Source of the DNA: Methylobacterium ajmalii
Lineage (GTDB): Bacteria; Pseudomonadota; Alphaproteobacteria; Rhizobiales; Beijerinckiaceae
NCBI RefSeq assembly: GCF_016613415.1
Contig: NZ_JACWCT010000042.1
Location: 25,697 to 89,696 of the forward strand
Length of the DNA: 64,000 bases
Direction: 5' to 3'
The notes below the pieces were generated by a model that saw nothing but the letters and a program-made list of their open reading frames with translations, did no database searches and was not told where the DNA came from. Position numbers and translations under genes: made by a program. Shown one piece after another: positions 47,403 through 56,597 of this stretch (positions within the stretch are counted from its first letter, which is position 1; each line of letters opens with the position of its first letter).

Positions 47403-48175
47403 GCCGCCCGCATCCCCTCGCCTGGGCCGCGCTCGCCCTGGGGCTGGCCTTCCTGTACGGGCCGATCCTGCTGCTCGTCGCCTACTCGTTCAACGCCTCG
47501 CGGCTCGTCACGGTCTGGGCCGGGTTCTCGACCCGCTGGTACGCGGGCCTCCTCGACAACGGCCCCCTGGTCGACTCCGCCCTCGTCACCCTCAAGGTCG
47601 CCTTCGCGTCGGCGAGCCTCGCGACGTTGCTCGGCACGCTCGCGGCGCTCGCCCTCGACGGGCGCCGCCGCTTTCCCGGCCGGCCGCTGCTCACCGGCCT
47701 CGTCTACGCCCCGATGGTGATGCCGGAGGTGATCACCGGCCTGTCGCTGCTGCTGCTGTTCGTCGGCCTCGGCATCCCGCGCGGGTTCTGGACCATCGTG
47801 GTCGCGCACGCGACCTTCACGCTGTGCTTCGTCGCCGTCGTGGTGCAGGCCCGCCTGCGCCTCCTCGACCGCGCGCTCCTCGACGCCGCCGCGGATCTCG
47901 GCGCCGCGCCCGTCACGGTCTTCCGCACCGTGACCCTGCCGCTGATCGCGCCCGCGGTGATCGCCGGCTTCCTGCTGGCCTTCACCCTCTCGATGGACGA
48001 CCTCGTGATCGCGAGCTTCGTCTCGGGGCCGGGCGCCACCACCCTGCCGATGCGGCTCTACAGCCAGGTCCGCCTCGGCGTGACCCCGGAGATCAACGCC
48101 ATCTCGACGCTACTGATCGGGGCGGTGAGCCTCGCGGTGCTGGGGGCGTCCGTGCTGACGGCGCGGGGTCGTTAG
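47399..48175 (+). CDS. ABC importer permease (PotC type)
   Basis: A 258-residue permease. The N-terminal [18 protein letters not shown] and the EAA-type loop [25 protein letters not shown] are PotC hallmarks, and [18 protein letters not shown] follows. It starts inside the PotB-type stop (ATGA). The RutA gene follows after 95 bases, in the same direction. Confidence 0.93.
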   Translation: MSRPHPLAWAALALGLAFLYGPILLLVAYSFNASRLVTVWAGFSTRWYAGLLDNGPLVDSALVTLKVAFASASLATLLGTLAALALDGRRRFPGRPLLTGLVYAPMVMPEVITGLSLLLLFVGLGIPRGFWTIVVAHATFTLCFVAVVVQARLRLLDRALLDAAADLGAAPVTVFRTVTLPLIAPAVIAGFLLAFTLSMDDLVIASFVSGPGATTLPMRLYSQVRLGVTPEINAISTLLIGAVSLAVLGASVLTARGR

Positions 48176-48270
48176 CCGGGCGCGCCGAGCGTGACCCGAA
48201 AACGGCCCCGATCCTGCAACGCCCCGTCCGGACGGCCTCCCGCCGCCCACCGGAACCCGGAGCCTTGCGC

Positions 48271-49353
48271 ATGGATGTCGGCGTGTTCATCCCGATCGGC
48301 AACAACGGCTGGCTGATCTCGGAAGCGGCCCCGCAATACAAGCCAAGCTTTGCCCTCAACAAGGCGATCGTGCAGAAGGCGGAAGCGCATGGGCTCGATT
48401 TCGCCCTCTCGATGATCAAGCTGCACGGTTTCGGCGGCAAGACCGAGTTCTGGGACTACAACCTCGAATCCTTCACCCTGATGTCCGGCCTCGCGGCGGT
48501 GACCGAGCGGATCAGGCTGTTCGCCTCGACCGCGGTGCTGACCCTGCCGCCGGCCCTCGTCGCCCGGATGGCGACCACGATCGACTCGATCGCCCCCGGC
48601 CGCTTCGGGGTGAACATCGTCTCGGGGTGGCAGAAGGCCGAGTATTCCCAGATGGGCTTGTGGCCCGGCGACGACTATTTCGGCTACCGCTACGACTACT
48701 CCACCGAATACGTCAGGGTGATGAAGGAGCTGTGGGAGACCGGACATTCCGACTTCCAGGGCGAGCATTTCCGGATGGAGGGCTGCATGATGAAGCCCGC
48801 GCCCTCCGGCCCGATCCCGATCGTCGCCGCCGGCCAGAGCGGGCGCGGCATGGACTTCGCCGCGCGATATGCCGACTACAACTTCGTGCTGGGCACCGGC
48901 CTCAACACGCCGACGGCCTGCGCGCCGACCTGCGCCCGGCTGATCGAGGCCGCGGCGAAGACCGGGCGCGACGTCGGCTCCTACGTCCTGATGATGGTGA
49001 TCGCCGACGAGACCGACGCGGCGGCCGAAGACCGCTGGATGGCCTACCGCCAGGGCGCCGACGTCCAGGCGCTCGCCTGGATGCTCGACCAGAGCAACCA
49101 GGACAAGAACGCCTCCGCCGATTCGACCGCGACCTGGATGAACCTCCCCGAGGGCGCGGTGAACTTCAACATGGGCACGCTGGTCGGCTCCTACGCCAAG
49201 GTGGCGCGGCTGCTCGACGAGGCGGCCACCGTGCCGGGCGTGAAGGGCATCATGCTGACCTTCGACGACTTCCTCGCAGGCCTCGACGCGTTCGGCACCC
49301 GGATCCAGCCGCTCATGGCCTGCCGCCGGGATCGTCGGGAGATGGCCGCATGA
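48271..49353 (+). CDS. rutA: pyrimidine monooxygenase RutA
   Basis: A 360-residue FMN-dependent luciferase-like monooxygenase. RutA opens the uracil ring to (Z)-2-methylperoxy- or ureidoacrylate with O2 and FMNH2. The N-terminal [64 protein letters not shown] and [10 protein letters not shown] follow E. coli RutA closely by memory. The C-terminal [21 protein letters not shown] also matches. The other rut genes (B-F) are not in the window; an amidase follows instead with a 4-base overlap. Confidence 0.92.
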   Translation: MDVGVFIPIGNNGWLISEAAPQYKPSFALNKAIVQKAEAHGLDFALSMIKLHGFGGKTEFWDYNLESFTLMSGLAAVTERIRLFASTAVLTLPPALVARMATTIDSIAPGRFGVNIVSGWQKAEYSQMGLWPGDDYFGYRYDYSTEYVRVMKELWETGHSDFQGEHFRMEGCMMKPAPSGPIPIVAAGQSGRGMDFAARYADYNFVLGTGLNTPTACAPTCARLIEAAAKTGRDVGSYVLMMVIADETDAAAEDRWMAYRQGADVQALAWMLDQSNQDKNASADSTATWMNLPEGAVNFNMGTLVGSYAKVARLLDEAATVPGVKGIMLTFDDFLAGLDAFGTRIQPLMACRRDRREMAA

Positions 49354-50933
49354 GCGTGTCCGACGCGCTCATCGCCCGCACCATCCTGGCCGGCACGGTG
49401 GCGGAAGGCGCCCCGGCCCGGGACCTGCCCTCGGCCTGGGACCGGGACGCGCCCGAGCCGGCCCAGGCCGAGCGGTGCCTGCGGCAGGCCGCCGAGGCGA
49501 CCGGGGCGGCGGCGCCCGCCCCGTCGCCCCTGCCGCCGGTCGAGGCGGGCCCGCTCCACGCCCTCGGGATCGGCGCCCTCCAGGCCGTCTTCGCGGCGGG
49601 GGCCACCGACCCGGTGGCGCTCGTCGCCGCCTTGCGGGAACGCATCGCCCGTCACCCCTCCGGCCGCGACGCGGTCCTGGCCCCGGTGCCCGGCGCGGAC
49701 GACGCGGCGGCGGAGAGCGCCCGCCGCATCCGGACCGGGGAGGCTCGCCCCCTCGAGGGAATCCCGTTCGGCATCAAGGACATCATCGACTGCGCCGGCG
49801 CGCCCGTGACCTGCGGCTCGCGCCTCACCGGGGACCGGGTGGCGGAGGCCGACGCGACCGTGGTGGCGCGGCTCAGGGCCGCCGGGGCCATTCCGCTCGC
49901 CATGCTCGCCACCACCGAGTTCGCCTGCGGCTCGGCCCACAACCCGCGCTACGGCGCGGTCGCCAACCCGTGGGACCGGACGCGGTGGACCGGCGGCTCC
50001 TCCACCGGCTCCGGCGCCGCGCTCGCGGCCCGGCTGATGCCGCTGGCGCTCGGCACCGACACGGGAGGGTCGATCCGGGTGCCGTCCGCCTGGTGCGGCG
50101 TCACCGGCCTCAAGGCCACCCGGGGGCTCGTGCCCCGCACCGGCGTCGCGCCCCTGTCCTGGACCCTCGACCATGTCGGCCCGACGGCCCGCTCGGCCGC
50201 GGACCTCGCCCGGGTGATGCCCTGGATCGCCGGCCCCGACGGGGCCGACCCGCACGCCGCCGGCCGCTACGACGCCTCACGCGCCCGGGACCTCGCGGGC
50301 CTGCGCGTCGGCGTGCCGGACGGCTGGTTCACGGCGATGCAGGACGACGCGGTGCTGGCCGCCTGGGAGGCGATGCTGCGGGTGCTGGAGCGCCGCGGCG
50401 CCCGCCTCGTGCCGGTCGATCTCGGCACCGTCGCGACCGCGCACCAGGACGGCTACACGATCGTGATGGCGGAACTGGCCTCGCTCCAGGAACCCGACCT
50501 CGACCGCGCCGCGGCGCTCGATCCCGGCACCCGCGCCCGGCTGGAGCAGGGCCGGCTCTTCTCCGCCACCGACTACCTGCGCGCGCTGCGCCGCCGCCCC
50601 GTGGTGCTGGCGCAGGTGCTCGACGCGCTCGCGGACGTCGACGTGCTGGTGACCCCGGGCCTCGGCGGCGAGGCGGCGGCGCTCGACACCCTGACGGTGG
50701 AGGTGAACGGCGCGGCTCACCCGCTCCAGGCGGTGCTGCCGCGCAACACGATGCTGTTCGACTATACCGGCCTCCCGGCCCTGATGCTGCCGACCGGACG
50801 CGGCCGCACCGGGCTGCCGGTCGCCGCGCAGGTGGTGGGGAAGCCCTACGACGACGCGTTGTGCCTCGCGGTGGGGGCGGTTTTCCAGCGCGAGACGGGG
50901 CATCATCTCGCGGCGCCGCCGGAGGCGGGGTGA
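49350..50933 (+). CDS. amidase-signature hydrolase coupled to rutA
   Basis: A 527-residue amidase-signature enzyme with a complete Ser-cisSer-Lys triad: Lys143 (PFGIKDIID), Ser217 (TGGSSTGSG) and nucleophile Ser241 ([12 protein letters not shown]). About 70 N-terminal residues before the domain ([17 protein letters not shown]) have an AtzE-like or unknown extra segment. It starts inside the rutA stop. The likely role is to hydrolyse the ureido or amide bond released by RutA, in place of the isochorismatase-like RutB; allophanate or carbamate hydrolysis is an alternative. Confidence 0.87.
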   Translation: MSVSDALIARTILAGTVAEGAPARDLPSAWDRDAPEPAQAERCLRQAAEATGAAAPAPSPLPPVEAGPLHALGIGALQAVFAAGATDPVALVAALRERIARHPSGRDAVLAPVPGADDAAAESARRIRTGEARPLEGIPFGIKDIIDCAGAPVTCGSRLTGDRVAEADATVVARLRAAGAIPLAMLATTEFACGSAHNPRYGAVANPWDRTRWTGGSSTGSGAALAARLMPLALGTDTGGSIRVPSAWCGVTGLKATRGLVPRTGVAPLSWTLDHVGPTARSAADLARVMPWIAGPDGADPHAAGRYDASRARDLAGLRVGVPDGWFTAMQDDAVLAAWEAMLRVLERRGARLVPVDLGTVATAHQDGYTIVMAELASLQEPDLDRAAALDPGTRARLEQGRLFSATDYLRALRRRPVVLAQVLDALADVDVLVTPGLGGEAAALDTLTVEVNGAAHPLQAVLPRNTMLFDYTGLPALMLPTGRGRTGLPVAAQVVGKPYDDALCLAVGAVFQRETGHHLAAPPEAG

Positions 50934-51089
50934 CGCGATTATCCGAGCATCGACCCTCACGGAGGGCTCGCTGTCCCCGAGAGCGCCAACCAATTCCAAC
51001 GGCATCCCAGCACCACACAACGGAGCTGGGGAGGGCGCGGATATATCGAATCCTGTTCGCACCAACCGAGCGAGCTTGGATAGGTGTTG

Positions 51090-52232
51090 TCACCCAGCCG
51101 CCTTCACCCGCTCTGCGATCCACCGCAGAGCGTCGATGACTTTCTCGGTCCCTCGTGGATCGGCAGCGATCCGCGCTAGGGGAATGGAGCCCCAGCCTTC
51201 GACGGCGGCCTCGGTCAAGCCTGAGGCTTCGACTTGCGCGAAGCGTTTCACGATCTCGCGTCGCTCTTCGACGCTGTTGAGAAAGGGCCTGGTCTCAAGG
51301 TGCCTTAGTTGCAACCACACCTTACCCTCGCCCTCAGTCGAGAGGTAAGCCGGGTTGATCGTGACGCCCTTCGCCCGCAGCAGCGGGTAGACCGATCCAC
51401 TGCTGCGGCCGGAACCAAAAACGATCGGCAGCCCGAGCCCTTTCATTCCATTGAGGATTGCTCGCGCGGCTGCAGCATCGGCCGCGGAGAACTTCGCGTC
51501 GCATTCCGCGAGAAGACGCTCCTCGGTCCAGCGCTCGCCCTTGATCGGCTCCTTGCGGCCTACCGCCTCCTGGGTCTGGCCGAACACCATCGGGACGATC
51601 GTCCGCAGGCCCTGGCCGGTGAATTGGCGCAGCTCGATCGCCAGGACTTCGACAGGCTGCATATACTTGTTCAAAAATTCGACAATACGGCGAAGCTCAG
51701 ATGGGATATCGTCGGCGACGAACAGCAGGCGCAACTTGCCGGAGCCGATGTTCTTGTCGACGTCGGCCCAGAATCGGTCGGCTGAGATCTCCGGGCCCAT
51801 GAACTCGGCCAACGTAGCGTCGCAATCAGCCTTGGCAGATGCGCAGGTCGCCTCGAACGCTGACCGCATGCTGTCAGCAGTCCAGGATGACTGAAAGTTC
51901 GAGGCATAGTCGAGCATCTGCCCGACCACCTCGCGGCGGAGCCGACCATCGGATTGCCGTTTCACCTCGACCAGGGTCGGTACGCCGTCCTGATCGAGAA
52001 ACAGGTGATCGAGCGACCATCGGCGGGTCGCGTCCTCGTGCCCGATCGGCAGTTCCTGCTGTACGAGCAGGAAACGGCGAGGATCGTCGGCATCGATCTG
52101 ATCGCCAACCAGCAGCGCGGGAAACTTCGAGAGCAGAGCCTGAAAATCGACTTCGGCCGCGAACTGCTCCGGCTGCATCGGTACCAGGGTATCTTTATCC
52201 TGCAACACGAACACGCCAGCTCTAAGCGTCAT
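51090..52232 (-). CDS. PD-(D/E)xK nuclease-like protein of unknown role
   Basis: A 380-residue protein. The N-terminal domain carries Asp75 (SLDHLFLD), Glu89-Val-Lys91 (TLVEVKRQSD) and Gln105 (VVGQMLDYA), a pattern of PD-(D/E)xK nucleases with a Q-x3-Y tail. The middle (KLRLLFVADDIPSELRRIVEFL, VEVLAIELRQFTG) matches the common DUF91-like partner. The C-terminal part is unassigned. Codon use and composition look less GC-rich than neighbours, suggesting transfer, possibly a stand-alone defence or repair protein. No methyltransferase or helicase partner is nearby. The 50934-51089 gap shows nothing. Confidence 0.65.
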   Translation of the reverse strand: MTLRAGVFVLQDKDTLVPMQPEQFAAEVDFQALLSKFPALLVGDQIDADDPRRFLLVQQELPIGHEDATRRWSLDHLFLDQDGVPTLVEVKRQSDGRLRREVVGQMLDYASNFQSSWTADSMRSAFEATCASAKADCDATLAEFMGPEISADRFWADVDKNIGSGKLRLLFVADDIPSELRRIVEFLNKYMQPVEVLAIELRQFTGQGLRTIVPMVFGQTQEAVGRKEPIKGERWTEERLLAECDAKFSAADAAAARAILNGMKGLGLPIVFGSGRSSGSVYPLLRAKGVTINPAYLSTEGEGKVWLQLRHLETRPFLNSVEERREIVKRFAQVEASGLTEAAVEGWGSIPLARIAADPRGTEKVIDALRWIAERVKAAG

Positions 52233-52280
52233 GTGTTCCTCGCCTGAAAGGTGCGCCAGCCGGAAAAAGCGGAAGCGCTA

Positions 52281-55200
52281 CTAATACTCCCACTCCGCAC
52301 CCACGCCCACGGCCGTCCGCCCGTCGGCCCCGGCCTCGCCCTGCACCTTGATCCGCCCGGTCACGTCGTACGTGATGGTCGCGGCGCTGTCCTCGGGCCG
52401 GGCGCCGGCGCGCACGCCGACATTGACCCGCTCGCCGAGCGCCCGCGACAGGCCGACCGCGGCGCCGCCCTTGGCGCCGGCCTGGATGTCGAGGCTGTCG
52501 AGGCCCAGGCCCTTGCGGGCGCTCTCGAACACGTCGGGGCCGCCGGCGCCGCCGGAGAGCTGGGCCACGGCCTGCGCCAGTTGCAGCGCCTGGAACGGCG
52601 AGAGGCCGCCGGACGCCTTCTTGAACAGGAGGCGCGACAGCACCTCGTCCTGCGGCAGCGGCGGCTCGGAGGAGAGCGCGAAGTCGGGCTGGTTGGCCGG
52701 GCCGGTGACGGCGATCTTGGCGGTCACGTCGCCGGCCTGGGACTGGGCCAGGAAATCGAGCTCCGGCGCCGTCAGGTCGCCCGCGAAGGTCAGGCGGCCG
52801 CGGGTGAAGTCGAGGCGCTGGCCGACGACCTGGATCCGGCCGCGGCGCATCGCGAAGGCGCCATTGGCCACCGGCGCCGCCGAGGTGCCGGTGAGCCGCA
52901 GGGACCCGCCGAGCTCGGCGTCGATGCCGCGGCCGCGCACGGTGATGCGGCCCGGCGCGTTCACCGTCAGGTCGAGGGCGGCGAGGAAGGGCGGCGCCTT
53001 GCGGCCGCGCCGCGCCGCCGCCGCGCGCTTGGCCCGCGCGTCGAGGCGCGCGCGCATCTGCGGCGGAGTGTTGACGTGGCGGATGCCCGGCAGCGGCTGG
53101 ACGGTCGCGGGCAGGCGGTCGGGCACCGAGACGTCGAGGGAGACGACGTCGACCTGGCCGCCGACCCGCGGCGTGCGGGCGAGCGGCCCGGTCAGCGACA
53201 GGTTGAGGCCGGAGACGAGGGTCATCAGCGGGCTCGCGACCAGCTCGGCCCGATCGGCCCGGATGGTCAGGTTGCCGGGGAAGCCGGCGGCCGGCTCGAC
53301 CGCGACGCGGCCCTGGACCTGGAGGGTGCCGCCGTTGCGGGTCGCCGCGGTCAGGCGCTCGATCACCAGGCTGTCGCCGCGGCCGGTGACGCGGCCCTGG
53401 ATGTCGGTGAGGCGCACGCCGTTCAGCGGGTCGGTGAAGCTGCCGCCGGTGAGGACCGCCGAGCCGTCGATCCGCGGCGCCTGGAGGGTGCCGGTGACGC
53501 CGGCATCGAGGGCGACCCGGCCGGTCACCCGCTGGCCGCCGGTCGCCAGCATCGAGTTGGCCAGAGCCGCGTCGAGGGTCCCGCGGGCGCGCAGGGCGAG
53601 CGCGCCGCCGGGCTCGACCGGCACCGTGCCGGAGAGCGCGAGCTGCACGCCCTTTCCCGCCGTCACCGTGCCGTCGAGGCCGGCGCGGCCGTCCTCGATC
53701 CGCCCCGAGGCCCTGGCGTCGATCGGCGGCAGGCCGGCGGAGCGGGTCTCGGGCGTCACGAGGCGCGACACGCTCAAGGAATAGCGGCCCTCCGGGCTCG
53801 CCGCCGGTCCGGCGAGCGCGGCCTCGCCGTCGAGGGTGCCGGAGAGCGCCAGACTCGGCGCAGCGATCCGGGCGAGCGACAGCGGCACGGCCTTGAGGCC
53901 GAGGCGCACGTCGAGGCGCTTGCCCAATGTCCCGTCGAGGCTGGCCCGGCCGGATCCGGCGGCGATGGCGAGCCCCGAGACGCTCACGCCGTCGTCGCCG
54001 AAGGTGATCCGGGCCGGACCGGCGAGCGCCAGCCGGTCGGCCCCGCGCACGGCCGTGAGGCGCGCGAGGTCGAGGCGCGGGGGCTCGGCCGGAACAAGCC
54101 GGGCGGCGCCGTCGAGGGCGAAGCCCCGGGCCCGGGCCTGGAGCACGAGGTCGCTGCCGTCGGAGGCCGGCTTGGCGTCGAGGCGGATCGCCTCGATCGT
54201 CTCCGAGCCGGCGACGAGCCGGTCGGCGTTGAGCCTGCCCGAGACCCGCGGGCTCGCCCACAGGTCGGTGCCGGCGAGGTCGGCGTCGAGGCGCGACAGC
54301 GCCAGGGAGGCGGCGCGCACGCCCTCGCCGGTCGCCCGCACCCGGGCGTCCTGGCGGCCGCCGGCGCGGCTCAGGGTGATCGCCGCGTCGAGGCGGCCGG
54401 AGAGGCGGGTCAGCGCCAGGGCCGAGAGGTCGTCGAGGTTGCCGGCCTTGAGCGCCACCTCGCCCTCGGCGAGGCGCGAGGCCGGATCGACGGTGGCGCG
54501 GCCGGTGAGCGCGACCGAGCCGAGGCCGAGATCGAGCCGGTCGAGCAGCCAGTCGGCGCCGCGTCGGGCGAGGTGGAGGTTGCCGGCGAGCGGCTTGCCG
54601 TCGACCCGGCCGGACAGGGTGAGCGTGCCATCCAGGGCGCCGGTGGCGTCGGTCACGCTCGCCTTGGCGAGAAGGTCGCGGACCGGACGGCCCATGGCGC
54701 GGGCCTCCGGCGCCGCGAGCGCCAGGGCGAGGTCGGGGTGCTCGAGCGAGCCGGTGAGGCGGGCGTCGAGGCCGGCCTTCCCGGCGAGCTCGGGGTCGAG
54801 GGTGGCGAGGTCCGTGAGATCGACCCGGCCGGTCATGTCGGCCTTGGTCTCGGTGGCGCGGCCGTCGAGCGTCGCGGTGAGGGCCTGCCCGGTGAGCCGC
54901 GCCGCCTGGACGGCGTAGCCGTCGGGCAGCCGCGTCAGGCGGCCGGCAAAGCGCAGGTCGCGCCCGAGCGTCCGGTCGAGGGCGGGGGTGCCGAGATAGA
55001 GCTTCTCGGTGCTCGCCTCGACGTCGGCGGTGACGCCGGCCCGCCCCGGATCGCCGGAGAGCAGCGCCTTGGCGGCGACGCGGCCGCCGAGCGGCCGCCC
55101 GGCAGCGAGCGAGAACGCCGCGAGGTCGGGCAGGTCCGCCGTGAGCGTGCCCGCTACCACGTCGCGGCCGATCCGGCCGGTGTAGCGGGCGCTGGCGGTG

Positions 55201-56597
55201 GGGGCCTCGATCGTCACCGCGTCGAGGTCGGCGACGCCGTTCGGGTCGAGGCGGCCGACGAGGCGGAACGACGCCTTCGGGCCGACCGCGCGGCGCAAGG
55301 CGGGGTCGACGAGGTGCAGGCCGTCGACCTCGGCCTCGGCGGCGAGCCGGAAGGCCTGGCCCTCCTTGGTGCGCGGCAGGGGCGCGACCGTGAGGTCGGC
55401 GCTCGCCCGGCCGAGGCGGCTGCCCGCGGCCGAGAGGCCGGCGGCCTTCAGGGTGCCGCGCACGGCCGGCGCGTCGAGCGGCCCCTTCAGGGTCGCGTCG
55501 AGCATCAGCGATTCGAGAGTCGACTCGCCGGCCTTGGTCACGCCGCCCTCGGTCGGCAGCGCCCGGGCCTGGAGGGTCAGGTCGGCGTTGCGGGCGGCGT
55601 CGACGGCGCCGGCGAGCGCCAGCCGGGCGGTGCGGGAGGTGAGGTCGAACCGGTCGACCCGCACCGCCCCGTCGTCGGCGAAGCGCAGGGAGCCGTCGAG
55701 GCGGGTGGTGCCGGAGAAGACCGCGGCGAGGGGGCCGGGCATCAGCCCCTCGACCCGCGAGGCGAGGTCGAGGGTCATGCGCCGCTCGGGGCCCGCCCGG
55801 TCGATGCGGGCCCGGCCGTCGGCGCCGATGCCCTCGCCGGCCTTGAAGGCCAGGGTGGCGTTCCAGGCGTCGAGGGTGCCGTTGCCGTCGAGGTCGAGGG
55901 TCACCGGCGGCAGGCCGGGCAGGTTCATCAGCCGCGCCGCGAGCCCGCCGGCCGGCTCGTCGTGGGCGAGCTTCAGCTCGAGGCGCGCGGTGTCCGGCAC
56001 GTAGGCGAGCTTGAGGGTGACGGTGCCGGGCTTGTCGAGACGGCGCAGGCCGAATCCGAGGTCGAGGCCCTCGCGCGGGTCGCCGAGGGTCGCCTGGCCG
56101 GCCCCGCCGATGCGGGCGGCCTCGCCGAGGACCGGCTCGCCGATGACGAGGTCGGTGAGCGCGAAGGCCTTCACCACCACCTTCACCGGCAGGTCGGGCA
56201 GCAGGGCCTCCTTGTCCTGCGCGGGCGGGGTGGCCGAGGGCACCGGCCGGCGCAGGACCTCCAGGCGCCCGATCTCCAGCCGGTCGATCTCGAGCCGGCG
56301 CGACAGGAGCGCCGTGCGCCGCCAGATCAGCCGCGCCCTGTCGAGCCGCAGCCAGACCCCGTCGCGGTCGGCGATGGCGACGTCGCGGATGGTCGCGTCG
56401 GACGACAGGGCCCCGTCGACGCCGCCGATCGAGACCCGCGAGGTCGGGGTCGAGAGGGCGCGCGACAGGAGGTCGCCGAGGATCGTGGTCTCGCCCTCGG
56501 CCGCCTCGCCGGTGGCGGCGTGGCCGAGCCAGGCCAGCGCCAGCAGGACGGTCGCGACGGCGGCGGTGAGGAGGCGCGAGGCCCGCATCTGCATCAT
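52281..56597 (-). CDS. tamB: TamB, inner-membrane translocation and lipid transport protein
   Basis: A 1,438-residue AsmA-like protein. An N-terminal signal anchor (LLTAAVATVLLALAWLGHAA) is followed by about 1,300 residues of repeated beta-strand segments with many repeated-looking DAT/GT-x-DG units, forming a long hydrophobic groove across the periplasm. The C-terminal DUF490/TamB domain (RIQVVGQRLDFTRGRLTFAGD, FALSSEPPLPQDEVLSRLLF, and ending VGVGAEWEY) is complete. It works with TamA in assembly of outer-membrane proteins and phospholipid transport. Its ATG directly follows the tamA TGA (TGAATGATG), so the two are coupled. Confidence 0.95.
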   Translation of the reverse strand: MMQMRASRLLTAAVATVLLALAWLGHAATGEAAEGETTILGDLLSRALSTPTSRVSIGGVDGALSSDATIRDVAIADRDGVWLRLDRARLIWRRTALLSRRLEIDRLEIGRLEVLRRPVPSATPPAQDKEALLPDLPVKVVVKAFALTDLVIGEPVLGEAARIGGAGQATLGDPREGLDLGFGLRRLDKPGTVTLKLAYVPDTARLELKLAHDEPAGGLAARLMNLPGLPPVTLDLDGNGTLDAWNATLAFKAGEGIGADGRARIDRAGPERRMTLDLASRVEGLMPGPLAAVFSGTTRLDGSLRFADDGAVRVDRFDLTSRTARLALAGAVDAARNADLTLQARALPTEGGVTKAGESTLESLMLDATLKGPLDAPAVRGTLKAAGLSAAGSRLGRASADLTVAPLPRTKEGQAFRLAAEAEVDGLHLVDPALRRAVGPKASFRLVGRLDPNGVADLDAVTIEAPTASARYTGRIGRDVVAGTLTADLPDLAAFSLAAGRPLGGRVAAKALLSGDPGRAGVTADVEASTEKLYLGTPALDRTLGRDLRFAGRLTRLPDGYAVQAARLTGQALTATLDGRATETKADMTGRVDLTDLATLDPELAGKAGLDARLTGSLEHPDLALALAAPEARAMGRPVRDLLAKASVTDATGALDGTLTLSGRVDGKPLAGNLHLARRGADWLLDRLDLGLGSVALTGRATVDPASRLAEGEVALKAGNLDDLSALALTRLSGRLDAAITLSRAGGRQDARVRATGEGVRAASLALSRLDADLAGTDLWASPRVSGRLNADRLVAGSETIEAIRLDAKPASDGSDLVLQARARGFALDGAARLVPAEPPRLDLARLTAVRGADRLALAGPARITFGDDGVSVSGLAIAAGSGRASLDGTLGKRLDVRLGLKAVPLSLARIAAPSLALSGTLDGEAALAGPAASPEGRYSLSVSRLVTPETRSAGLPPIDARASGRIEDGRAGLDGTVTAGKGVQLALSGTVPVEPGGALALRARGTLDAALANSMLATGGQRVTGRVALDAGVTGTLQAPRIDGSAVLTGGSFTDPLNGVRLTDIQGRVTGRGDSLVIERLTAATRNGGTLQVQGRVAVEPAAGFPGNLTIRADRAELVASPLMTLVSGLNLSLTGPLARTPRVGGQVDVVSLDVSVPDRLPATVQPLPGIRHVNTPPQMRARLDARAKRAAAARRGRKAPPFLAALDLTVNAPGRITVRGRGIDAELGGSLRLTGTSAAPVANGAFAMRRGRIQVVGQRLDFTRGRLTFAGDLTAPELDFLAQSQAGDVTAKIAVTGPANQPDFALSSEPPLPQDEVLSRLLFKKASGGLSPFQALQLAQAVAQLSGGAGGPDVFESARKGLGLDSLDIQAGAKGGAAVGLSRALGERVNVGVRAGARPEDSAATITYDVTGRIKVQGEAGADGRTAVGVGAEWEY

